DNA of 64,000 nucleotides from Algoriphagus ratkowskyi (GTDB lineage: Bacteria; Bacteroidota; Bacteroidia; Cytophagales; Cyclobacteriaceae). The stretch lies in assembly GCF_002150505.1 (NCBI RefSeq), contig NZ_MSSV01000003.1, positions 62,001 through 126,000 of the forward strand. The letters run 5' to 3'. This document shows, one piece after another, positions 57,071 to 64,000 of the stretch (position 1 is its first letter; each line of letters opens with the position of its first letter). The notes beneath the pieces were generated by a model that did not search any database, was not told where the DNA came from, and worked only from the letters and a program-made list of their open reading frames with translations. The position numbers were made by a program, and so were the translations under genes.

Positions 57071-57862
57071 TCAGATTCCCATGTCCTTGGCGATCATTTC
57101 TGCCAAGTCGTATACTTTCACTTCAGCTTCTTTATCCTTGCTCTTCACGCCGTCTGTCATCATGGTAAGACAGAATGGACAACCTACAGCTATTGTGCTC
57201 GCACCAGTAGCCAAAGCTTCCTCAGTACGCTCTACATTAATATCCTTCTTTCCAGGCTCTGGTTCTTTGAACATTTGCGCTCCTCCAGCTCCGCAACACA
57301 GCCCTTTGGTCTTGCAGCGCTTCATCTCTACCAACTCTACATCTAACGCCCTAATGACGTCTCTAGGCGCTTCATACACATTGTTTCCTCGCCCTAAGTA
57401 GCAGGAATCGTGAAAGGTTATCTTCTTACCTTTGAATTCCCCACCACCTTTAAGTGCTACTTTTCCCTCATTGATAAGTTGCTGAAGAAACTGTGAGTGA
57501 TGAATCACCTCATAGTTTCCTCCCAAAGCAGGGTATTCATTTTTGATGGTATTAAAACAGTGTGGACAAGCAGTGACTACTTTTTTGATATTGTAGCCAT
57601 TCATTACCTGAATATTTGCTACGGCTTGCATCTGGAAAAGGAATTCATTTCCAGCACGCCTTGCAGGATCTCCCGTACAAGCTTCCTCTGGCCCAAGGAC
57701 AGCGAAACTCACGCCTACTTTATTTAATATTTTCACAAAAGCTTCTGTTACAGTTTTGTATCTATCGTCAAATGATCCGGCGCAACCAACCCAGAATAAC
57801 ACTTCTGGACTTTCACCTTTTCCGGCCATTTCGGCCATTGTTGGTACTTTATATGTGGACAT
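57071..57862 (-). CDS. CCG-domain Fe-S protein (heterodisulfide reductase B/LldE-like)
   Basis: A 263-aa protein with two CCG-type cysteine sets: the first region SWVGCAGSFDDRY and CPHCFNTIKNEYP, the second CYLGRGNNVYE...CKTKGLCCGAGGAQMF and CPFCLTMMTDG. Such proteins bind 4Fe-4S clusters near the membrane. It lies 178 bp downstream of the dicluster Fe-S membrane protein and probably forms one electron-transfer complex with it. Donor or acceptor is unknown. Confidence 0.85.
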   Translation of the reverse strand: MSTYKVPTMAEMAGKGESPEVLFWVGCAGSFDDRYKTVTEAFVKILNKVGVSFAVLGPEEACTGDPARRAGNEFLFQMQAVANIQVMNGYNIKKVVTACPHCFNTIKNEYPALGGNYEVIHHSQFLQQLINEGKVALKGGGEFKGKKITFHDSCYLGRGNNVYEAPRDVIRALDVELVEMKRCKTKGLCCGAGGAQMFKEPEPGKKDINVERTEEALATGASTIAVGCPFCLTMMTDGVKSKDKEAEVKVYDLAEMIAKDMGI

Positions 57863-58040
57863 AATTTGGATTTACGATTTTTGATATTGGATTTATGCGA
57901 ACCACTTCAGGGTTTAAGTTGATTCATAACCTTGGACCTCTGATTCTTTTGGCAATTAATTAATTTTCAAACGAGAGCCCTATTAGCAAGCATCGTTTGA
58001 TTTTACCAGAAATCGGAAATCCGAAATCTGATATCTAAAA

Positions 58041-59375
58041 TCATTTCATTTCCTCATCTTTCACTTTCTCTGCCCAGTTGAAACGATCCTGAGGACTGAA
58101 TTTCCATGGGGAAAAGCTGGTTTCCATATTTTGAAACATCACATTCCACTGTGCTGGCGTACCGGACTCCTCCATGGCCACGTAGCGGCGCATATCTAAA
58201 ATGATAGCTAGAGGATCGATGTTTATAGGACAAGCTTCCACGCAGGCATTGCAACTCGTGCAAGCATTCAATTCTTCTTTGGTGATGTAATCTCCCAAAA
58301 GTGATTTTCCATCCTCAAATCCTTTCCCGCCGGAATCTAAACTTTTCCCTACTTCCTCCGCACGATCACGCACATCCATCATTATCTTACGTGGCGAAAG
58401 CTTCTTACCAGTCAAATTTGCTGGACATTCAGAAGTACATCTCCCACATTCTGTACAGGAATAGGCATTCATCACATTGATCCAACTCAGATCATTGACA
58501 TCTTTGGCTCCAAATCTCCCAATTTCCGCAGGTGGATCAGTGGGTGTATCAGTGGGGAGGCCAAGCATCATATTCACTTCATTGGTCACTGCAGGCATAT
58601 TTTCCATCTCTCCCTTAGGCTTCAAGTTAGAATACCACGTATTCGGGAAAGCTAAGAAAATATGTAGATGCTTCGAATAAGTAACATAAATAGCGAATGC
58701 TAAAATCCCTACTATGTGAAACCACCAAGCGGCCCGCTCCACAAAAATCAAAAATTCAGTACTCATATTTTCGAAGATAGGATGAAGCAGCCCACTGAAA
58801 AACAGGTTGCCAACTACTAGGTAATGCTCTACTCCTCTTGACGCCAAAATCTGATCTGCAGCATTCATCTTCAAAATTGCCATCATCAAGACAATCTCAA
58901 TTACAAGAATCAAATTACCATCCATAGCCGGCCAACCCTTCATCTCTGGCTTAGTGAACCTAGGAACTTTGACCACATTCCTCCGAATCAAGAAGATGAC
59001 ACAGGAAACAAGTACCATTACTGCTAGAAATTCGAAGAAGTTCATCGCAGCTACATAAACACCCCCTAAATACGGCGCGAATAAACGATGTGTCCCCAAA
59101 ACCCCATCTAAGACGAACTCCAATACTTCAAGGTTGATCACCAAAAAGCCGACGTAAACGAACAAGTGGAGGAAAGCTGGGATAAATCGCTTGAACATCT
59201 TCTGTTGCCCGAAAGCTACCAAAAGCATAGTCTTCCATCTTTTGTCAGGTTGATCATTTCTGATTTCAGGTTTCCCCAAAAAGATGTTCCTTCGAAGGAA
59301 TTTGACTCGTTTGATCAGAAAAAAGCTAGCTGCTCCTAAAATGATCAAAAATATAAGTTGAAGTAAAAAGCTCAT
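58041..59375 (-). CDS. Membrane-anchored dicluster 4Fe-4S protein
   Basis: A 444-aa protein. The N-terminal half has a NarI/HdrE-like membrane part with about six hydrophobic helices; the C-terminal half has two 4Fe-4S sets, CTECGRCTSECP and CTSCNACVEACP. It is the membrane partner of the CCG protein downstream. Similar pairs pass electrons from flavoproteins (ETF-like) or glycolate/lactate oxidases to quinone; which applies here cannot be told. Confidence 0.85.
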   Translation of the reverse strand: MSFLLQLIFLIILGAASFFLIKRVKFLRRNIFLGKPEIRNDQPDKRWKTMLLVAFGQQKMFKRFIPAFLHLFVYVGFLVINLEVLEFVLDGVLGTHRLFAPYLGGVYVAAMNFFEFLAVMVLVSCVIFLIRRNVVKVPRFTKPEMKGWPAMDGNLILVIEIVLMMAILKMNAADQILASRGVEHYLVVGNLFFSGLLHPIFENMSTEFLIFVERAAWWFHIVGILAFAIYVTYSKHLHIFLAFPNTWYSNLKPKGEMENMPAVTNEVNMMLGLPTDTPTDPPAEIGRFGAKDVNDLSWINVMNAYSCTECGRCTSECPANLTGKKLSPRKIMMDVRDRAEEVGKSLDSGGKGFEDGKSLLGDYITKEELNACTSCNACVEACPINIDPLAIILDMRRYVAMEESGTPAQWNVMFQNMETSFSPWKFSPQDRFNWAEKVKDEEMK

Positions 59376-59431
59376 AGTGACTTTATTAGCGTGTTTATTG
59401 AGTTTTAATCTATATTTTTTTCTAAAATGAC

Positions 59432-59461
59432 TTGCATCAAAAACTGAAATATCTACCTTTG
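59432..59461 (+). promoter_or_regulatory. Promoter of tRNA-Phe
   Basis: TTG at 59432-59434, a 19-nt spacer and TACCTTTG at 59454-59461: an exact Bacteroidota -33/-7 pair. The start would be about 7 bp on, shortly before the tRNA at 59479. Confidence 0.85.
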
Positions 59462-59478
59462 CATCACTTTACAAACAA

Positions 59479-59551
59479 GGTGATATAGCTCAGTTGGTAG
59501 AGCATCGGACTGAAAATCCGTGAGTCGATGGTTCGAGTCCATTTATCACCA
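59479..59551 (+). tRNA. tRNA-Phe (anticodon GAA)
   Basis: A 73-nt cloverleaf. Acceptor GGTGATA (59479-59485) pairs with TATCACC (59544-59550), with discriminator A. Anticodon loop CTGAAAA gives GAA at 59512-59514. Pairing is standard save for a U-U at the base of the anticodon stem (59505 with 59521). CCA is not encoded. A terminator follows. Confidence 0.97.
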
Positions 59552-59552
59552 C

Positions 59553-59582
59553 AAGCCCTGAAGCAATTCAGGGCTTTTTTTT
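59553..59582 (+). terminator. Terminator after tRNA-Phe
   Basis: A perfect 10-bp stem (59553-59562 with 59567-59576), GCAA loop and eight T. It starts 2 bp after the tRNA. Confidence 0.92.
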
Positions 59583-59955
59583 ATGACGTTATTTTTTACT
59601 GCAGAGGGCACAGAGATTTTCGCACCGTGTGCAGCTCGATATCTACGCATGAAATTCGATTGATCCATTTCCTTACTAATCCCCTTTTCAATTACCCAAT
59701 TCATCATTTATTCAACTGTCTGGTTCTAATATAGTGTATCATTTTTTCTATTAGGCTATAGCAAATTAGGAAATAGTAGGCATGCATACTATTTCTGTCT
59801 CTAATTTAGAAGCAATTTAGTCTAGTAAGTCATCAGAGACAAAAGCATAATTTGCAAAGCCCCTTTCGCTCCCGTATTTTCAATTACGTGTAAAAAGCTT
59901 TACTTTTTTTTGAAGCAACTGTAACATTCCCCATACTCATGCATTACCGTATTGA
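59583..59955. other. 373 bp between tRNA-Phe and the sigma factor
   Basis: No gene is supported. The sequence is AT-rich, with no clear TAnnTTTG match next to the sigma gene. A promoter for the sigma operon is expected here but I cannot name it. Confidence 0.35.
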
Positions 59956-60447
59956 ATGAAGTCATTTTTTGAAGTACATATCTGGCCGCAAAGAGGCAGG
60001 CTCTACCGGCTAGGTTACCTCTGGGTAAGGGATCGATCTCTTGTAGAGGATATGCTTCAGAATGTGTTTGAGAAATCTTTCGAACGGGAAGATGAACTTC
60101 GAAATCACCCAAACCTTGCTGGTTGGCTGGTAACAAGTCTGAAAAACGAAGCTTTAATGCACTTTCGTCAAACCAAGAAATTGGACTCACTGGAAGGACT
60201 GGAAGAATTGAAAATGGAAGAGCCTATTTCTGAAGATCTCAAAGACTCCGTCAGAAGAGTTATGCTTCTTTTAAAAGGTTTGCCTTTACGACAGCAAGAA
60301 ATCTTTCATCTCAGAGAAGTGGAAGGATTGAGTTATGAGGAAATTACCGAGCATCTTAACATAAGTCTGGAGCAAGTGAAAGTTAATCTCCACCGCGCCA
60401 GAAAAAGCATTCGCGAGCGGATGCTCAACCAAGATCCAAGCAAATGA
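59956..60447 (+). CDS. ECF RNA polymerase sigma factor
   Basis: A 163-aa sigma-70 family protein. Region 2 (LVEDMLQNVFEKSF) and region 4 (LPLRQQEIFHLREVEGLSYEEITEHLNIS) are clear, with no region 1 or 3. Its stop overlaps the anti-sigma-like gene by 4 nt. It probably drives its own operon and an envelope or stress regulon. Confidence 0.92.
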   Translation: MKSFFEVHIWPQRGRLYRLGYLWVRDRSLVEDMLQNVFEKSFEREDELRNHPNLAGWLVTSLKNEALMHFRQTKKLDSLEGLEELKMEEPISEDLKDSVRRVMLLLKGLPLRQQEIFHLREVEGLSYEEITEHLNISLEQVKVNLHRARKSIRERMLNQDPSK

Positions 60448-60872
60448 ATCAACGAATAGAGGAATTACTCGATAAGTATTGGGCTGCTGGGAGCAGCCTA
60501 GCAGAGGAGCAGGAACTGAAAGAGCTACTTCTGACTGAAGAAGGATACCAACAGGAAAAGGAAATGTTTCTAGGCCTGAAAGATCTTTCTTCCGAAGAGC
60601 CAAATCTTAAAACACCTGTCAAAATAATCCCGATCAAACCAAGAACTTGGATAAGCTGGGCTGCTTCAGTAGCGATACTGATGGGGACTGCATGGGGCTG
60701 GACTGTTTATGAACAAAAGCAAGCTGAGGAGCAGGCTTATATGGAAGTGATGCAGGCATTTGCGCTTATCCAAACAAACCTCTCTAGAGGCCAAGAGGAA
60801 ATGAATGTAATGAGCGAGTTGAGATATTTGAATACAACCAACCAATTATTTGGCAAGGCCATAACAAAATAA
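60444..60872 (+). CDS. Anti-sigma-factor-like membrane protein
   Basis: A 142-aa protein with an N-terminal acidic part (LLDKYWAAGSSLAEEQELKELL) that could bind sigma and one hydrophobic segment at about 71-87 (WISWAASVAILMGTAWGW). The remainder is periplasmic. It has the overlap and topology of an anti-sigma factor; a zinc-binding ASD motif (HxxxCxxC) is absent. Confidence 0.75.
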   Translation: MNQRIEELLDKYWAAGSSLAEEQELKELLLTEEGYQQEKEMFLGLKDLSSEEPNLKTPVKIIPIKPRTWISWAASVAILMGTAWGWTVYEQKQAEEQAYMEVMQAFALIQTNLSRGQEEMNVMSELRYLNTTNQLFGKAITK

Positions 60873-60876
60873 AGAC

Positions 60877-61422
60877 ATGAAAAAATTCATACTAATCCCA
60901 CTATTGCTATTTGCCTTTATACTAAAGGCACAAGCTCAAGATGACGCCATTCAGCGATTTTTCTCCAAGTACATGGATGATGACCGTTTCTCAAGAGTTT
61001 ATATCAGCCCTAAGATGATGCAGATGGCAGGAGGCTTTCTGAAAAGTAATGCAGGCACAGATAAGGATGCGAAGGACTTAGGAGTATTGATTCAGAAAGT
61101 GAAGGGAATTCGAATTCTCTCCTCGGATGAGGTCAACGGCCTGACATTTTACAAAGAGGCAATGGCAACACTTTCTAAAAATAAGTATGAGGACCTGATG
61201 ATCGTGGAAGACAAGGGAAGCAGCCTGAAGTTTATGGTACGTGAAGAAGATAACTTGGTGAAAGAACTTATGATGATCTCTGGTGAAGACGGTGATTTCA
61301 CACTTTTATCTATGCTCGGGAATTTCACTTACGAAGACTTAAATCTACTTGCCGAGAAGACTAATATTCCAGGCATGGACTTGTACGGTAAAGGGAGCAA
61401 AGGCCCAAAGGGCGTAAAATAA
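60877..61422 (+). CDS. DUF4252 protein, first copy
   Basis: A 181-aa secreted protein (signal peptide about 1-20, ending AQAQ) with a DUF4252-type domain (about 25-165; FFSKYMDDDRFSRVYISPKMM). It starts 4 bp after the anti-sigma gene. The family is often found beside ECF systems in Bacteroidota, but its role is unknown. Confidence 0.8.
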   Translation: MKKFILIPLLLFAFILKAQAQDDAIQRFFSKYMDDDRFSRVYISPKMMQMAGGFLKSNAGTDKDAKDLGVLIQKVKGIRILSSDEVNGLTFYKEAMATLSKNKYEDLMIVEDKGSSLKFMVREEDNLVKELMMISGEDGDFTLLSMLGNFTYEDLNLLAEKTNIPGMDLYGKGSKGPKGVK

Positions 61423-61496
61423 GTATCAAGTAAACTGTAGGTCATCAAGCTAGGTTTCGAAAATCATTTAAACTAACCATACTATATAGTAATCAC

Positions 61497-61982
61497 ATGA
61501 AAAAGTTAATTCTAAGCCTAGCCCTAATTGGAGCGGTGATGTCCGTTCAGGCACAGAGTAAAAGCGTCAAAGCTCTGTTCGAAAAATACAAAAGCGCAGA
61601 TGACTTCTTCCATTTAGAGCTTGGAGGAAATTTTATGAATTTTGCACAAGGCTTCAAAATCGATATCGATAAAAACGACATGGCTACAGTAGCTAAGTCT
61701 ATCGAGAAGTTGAATTTCTTTACTCTCCCGGATCATGCAGACGATGCGCGTCAAGAATACAAAGCGCTACAAAAAGGCTTGGAAAAAGAAAGGTATGAAC
61801 TTCTGATGGAAGCTTCCGAAGGTAAAGGTGGAGTGATTATCTACTCTAAAGGAGGAAATACTATTTCCGATTTAGTGGTACTTGTTGGTGGTGACGAAGG
61901 TGACCTGATGGTGGTGGAACTCAAAGGAGCTTTTGATCAAAAATTGGTAGCAAAAGCAGTAAACTATAAGGACAAAAACTAA
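61497..61982 (+). CDS. DUF4252 protein, second copy
   Basis: A 161-aa secreted paralogue of the preceding gene (signal peptide about 1-19, ending VQAQ), with the matching KSADDFFHLELGGNFMNFAQGF segment. It starts 74 bp after the first copy. A terminator follows. Confidence 0.8.
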   Translation: MKKLILSLALIGAVMSVQAQSKSVKALFEKYKSADDFFHLELGGNFMNFAQGFKIDIDKNDMATVAKSIEKLNFFTLPDHADDARQEYKALQKGLEKERYELLMEASEGKGGVIIYSKGGNTISDLVVLVGGDEGDLMVVELKGAFDQKLVAKAVNYKDKN

Positions 61983-62037
61983 TTTCAGTTATAAAGTATA
62001 TAATGGCGCATTTCCATATTTCGTAAAAATATCAAGA

Positions 62038-62074
62038 GTAGGTTTAGAATATTATCTCTAAACCTACATTTTTT
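62038..62074 (+). terminator. Terminator after the DUF4252 pair
   Basis: A perfect 11-bp stem (62038-62048 with 62057-62067) with an 8-nt loop and six T, 55 bp after the second DUF4252 stop. Confidence 0.82.
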
Positions 62075-62413
62075 GTAAATTTTAAAATCTTAGGGTTATT
62101 TTAGCTATAAATTACTCAGGTAAATTATAGAATTCATTAAATCTGGTATGATTTTCTTCTTTTAAATTCACGAATTAAAATTATTTTAAAAGTTTTTTTC
62201 ACAAAATTTACATCGGAAATGGTACGACATAAGCTTACTTCTTGATTAGTTTATTCTGTAATTTTTAATATGACAGATAAATATTCTTTAAATCGGCTAA
62301 AACCCCCAATACAATGACTTTCGCTATCGATTGCGGAAACATTTTATTAAATTCATAATTATTCCATTGATACATTATGAAATCATTAACAATAATCTTT
62401 TTTTATTGAAGTA
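62075..62413. other. 339 bp before the promoter of the secreted protein
   Basis: Very AT-rich DNA with no gene or element that I can support, between the terminator and the -33 box at 62414. Confidence 0.35.
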
Positions 62414-62444
62414 TTTGTAATTGAATTTTCCAGTCGTACCTTTG
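62414..62444 (+). promoter_or_regulatory. Strong Bacteroidota promoter TTTG-N19-TACCTTTG
   Basis: TTTG at 62414-62417, exactly 19 nt, then TACCTTTG at 62437-62444. This is a full match to the consensus, with the same -7 as the tRNA-Phe promoter. It would give a leader of about 115 nt for the gene at 62568. Confidence 0.85.
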
Positions 62445-62567
62445 AATTATAGTAACAGTCCAATCGGTTACCCCGATGGATAATGTAACCCAAAATACCC
62501 CACCTAGAGACGGATCAGCCGTCTGGCGGTTACATAAAATTAGAACCTATTCAAACCAATTATTAAA
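62445..62567 (+). promoter_or_regulatory. Structured 5' leader
   Basis: After the promoter the leader holds GGTTAC (62466-62471) pairing with GTAACC (62485-62490), then a 6-bp hairpin AGACGG / CCGTCT at about 62507-62523 and a second GGTTAC at 62528-62533 that could compete for GTAACC. An RNA switch or stability hairpin is possible; no known riboswitch class is recognised. Confidence 0.45.
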
Positions 62568-63134
62568 ATGAAAAAATTATTCACATTGCTTTTCGTAGCG
62601 GGGATCGCTGCAGGAGCCTTTGCCAAATCTGAAGGAACGACTGTTCAAATCAGACAAACTGAAAAGACTAAAGTAGCGGTATCATTTAATGAAGCACCAA
62701 ATGGTACTGTGATCGTAAAAATCACAGATTCAGATGATCGTCTAGTCTTGAGAGACAGAATCACTAAAGACGAAGCCTTCGCGAAGAAATACGATCTTAA
62801 GGCTCTTCCTCAAGGAAGCTATTCTATTGAAGTAACCGACGGTTCAGGCGTATTAAAAACCGAGTCTTTCAACAATTTTGTAGCAGAATCTCCAGCTGTA
62901 TTCTCTAGAGTAATTCAAATGGGAGACGATCAGTACAGATTGCTTGTAAGCAACCTACAATCTAAAGAAGTAGAAGTGATGATCTACGATGGAGACAAAT
63001 TGATCCACACGGAGAAAATCGATAACCCACAGGGACTTCACAAAATCTACACACTTAGCAACCTAAGCGAAGCAGGCATCAGCTTTAAAGTGAAAACTGC
63101 ATCAGGATTTGAAGGATACGTGACTAGCCTTTAA
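62568..63134 (+). CDS. Secreted beta-sandwich protein, DUF3244-like
   Basis: A 188-aa protein with a signal peptide (about 1-19, ending AFA). The rest is all-beta, with two similar halves (VIVKITDSDDRLVLRDRI and VEVMIYDGDKLIHTEKI) that suggest two Ig-like folds. It has a full promoter and a long leader, so it is probably abundant. Function unknown; a terminator follows. Confidence 0.75.
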   Translation: MKKLFTLLFVAGIAAGAFAKSEGTTVQIRQTEKTKVAVSFNEAPNGTVIVKITDSDDRLVLRDRITKDEAFAKKYDLKALPQGSYSIEVTDGSGVLKTESFNNFVAESPAVFSRVIQMGDDQYRLLVSNLQSKEVEVMIYDGDKLIHTEKIDNPQGLHKIYTLSNLSEAGISFKVKTASGFEGYVTSL

Positions 63135-63157
63135 GCTAAACCAACGTTCTATGTATG

Positions 63158-63188
63158 AGCCCCGCTTGAGAAATCAGGCGGGGCTTTT
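63158..63188 (+). terminator. Terminator after the secreted protein
   Basis: A perfect 8-bp GC-rich stem (63158-63165 with 63178-63185) with T-rich tail, 23 bp after the stop and directly before the convergent SDR gene. Confidence 0.85.
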
Positions 63189-63193
63189 GATTT

Positions 63194-64000
63194 TTAGGAG
63201 CCTATGATTTCTCCTCCATTGACATGAATGAACTGTCCAACTATATAGCTAGCGTCTTTGCTAGCCAGATAAACATAGGCAGGAGCTACCTCACTCGGCT
63301 GCCCTGCTCTGCCCAATGCAGTGTCCTGTCCAAAATCTGTGACATCATCAAAGGTAGCTGGTATAAGTGGAGTCCAGATCGGACCGGGAGCTACACCATT
63401 TACTCTGATTTTTTTTGGAGCCAGATTTTTAGCGAGTGATCGGGTAAAAGCTACAATTGCACCTTTTGTACTTGCATAATCAATCAAGTGCTCGCTTCCA
63501 CGATACGAAGTAACTGAGCTGGTATTAATTATTGAATCTCCTTCACTCAAATGCGGTAGAGCGGCTTGAGACGTGTAGAAAAAAGAGAAAATATTGGTTT
63601 GAAAGGTTTTTTCTAGTTGCTCCGCTGTGATTTCTTCAATAGAATCCTTTGAATGTTGCTCTGCGGCATTGTTAACCAGAATGTTTAGCTGTCCAAACTC
63701 GCTTACAGTTTTAGAGACTATGCTCTCACAAAATTCTTTTTTCTGAAGATTTCCTTTAATCAGTAAGCAACGCTGACCTTCCTTTTCAATCATTTTTTTA
63801 GTGTCTTTTGCATCCTTGTCTTCGCTGAGATACACAATAGCGACATCGGCACCCTCTCTGGCAAAGTGTACCGCAACACTTCTCCCAATCCCACTGTCTC
63901 CTCCAGTAATGAGTGCTACTTTTCCTTTGAGTTTTTCGCTGCCTTTGTAATCGCTTCGAATCACTTCAGGTTCAGGCTTCATTTTCGATTCAGATCCCGG
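63194..64000 (-). CDS. SDR-family oxidoreductase, running off the right edge
   Basis: At least 262 aa of a classical SDR: NAD loop GGDSGIGRSVA, NNAA, catalytic Ser in NTSSVTSYRG and Tyr-Lys in YASTKG, and VNGVAPGPIWTP. The frame remains open beyond the ATG at 63982 to the window end (PGSESK before it), and relatives of this type have a longer N-terminal PG(I/S)E tail, so the true start is probably outside. It resembles the general-stress YhxD/YdaD branch. Confidence 0.85.
   Translation of the reverse strand, partial: PGSESKMKPEPEVIRSDYKGSEKLKGKVALITGGDSGIGRSVAVHFAREGADVAIVYLSEDKDAKDTKKMIEKEGQRCLLIKGNLQKKEFCESIVSKTVSEFGQLNILVNNAAEQHSKDSIEEITAEQLEKTFQTNIFSFFYTSQAALPHLSEGDSIINTSSVTSYRGSEHLIDYASTKGAIVAFTRSLAKNLAPKKIRVNGVAPGPIWTPLIPATFDDVTDFGQDTALGRAGQPSEVAPAYVYLASKDASYIVGQFIHVNGGEIIGS

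Noticed and set aside
1..64000. A CRISPR array or complete insertion sequence
   Set aside because: No regular spaced repeats or transposase frame were seen; the repeat unit at 2793-3089 has no transposase.

Overview
The window looks like chromosome of a Bacteroidota bacterium, most likely Cytophagales near Cyclobacteriaceae/Algoriphagus (an inference from gene content, not a search). Signs are: promoters of the Bacteroidota form TTTG-N19-TAnnTTTG; a division and cell wall cluster without murF or ddl; a PorE-like OmpA/propeller lipoprotein; a YpdA-type bacillithiol reductase; and a Gfo/Idh oxidoreductase with a Tat signal.

Layout. 84-2629: tRNA methyltransferase, UPF0316 membrane protein and MFS transporter, all minus. 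2793-3089: a small repeat element bounded by 18-bp inverted arms. 3251-8246: a LexA-like S24 regulator divergent from dinB and a PHP-degenerate dnaE, a mutagenic repair cassette. 8274-12488: a 2H phosphoesterase facing a two-gene methyltransferase plus PD-(D/E)xK nuclease unit that resembles restriction-modification. 12783-16808: a secreted hydrolase, then an SSS transporter with TTG start coupled to inositol oxygenase. 17336-23997: acyl-CoA dehydrogenase, the glpD-glpK-glpF operon, a phosphohistidine phosphatase-like lipoprotein and an RNA pseudouridine synthase. 24385-31625: NlpE-like lipoprotein, OxyR, Gfo/Idh protein, ohrR-ohr, a TonB-CTD/TPR protein, quinone reductase, purine nucleoside phosphorylase and FMN reductase.

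31629-47051 is the dcw cluster on the minus strand in transcription order mraZ-rsmH-ftsL-ftsI-murE-mraY-murD-ftsW-murG-murC-ftsQ-ftsA-ftsZ, tightly packed with many 4-nt overlaps. Four TGG boxes at exact 10-bp spacing upstream of mraZ form a textbook-like MraZ operator. 47644-50012 is a BlaI/BlaR1-like pair with three identical 16-bp dyads upstream and an 18-residue helical repeat in the sensor. 50365-50800 is a decayed SDR gene. 51093-53992: OYE, NRDE protein and YpdA. 54211-59375: PorE-like lipoprotein, a conserved unknown protein and two Fe-S proteins. 59479-59551 is tRNA-Phe. 59956-61982 is an ECF sigma, anti-sigma and two DUF4252 genes. 62568-63134 is a secreted protein with a strong promoter and structured leader. 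An SDR gene runs off the right edge.

The best candidates for something under-described are the methyltransferase/PD-(D/E)xK pair, the MIOX-transporter pair, an OhrR-like protein without any cysteine, the BlaI-type triple operator linked to a repeat-bearing M56 protease, and the repeat element with 18-bp inverted arms.
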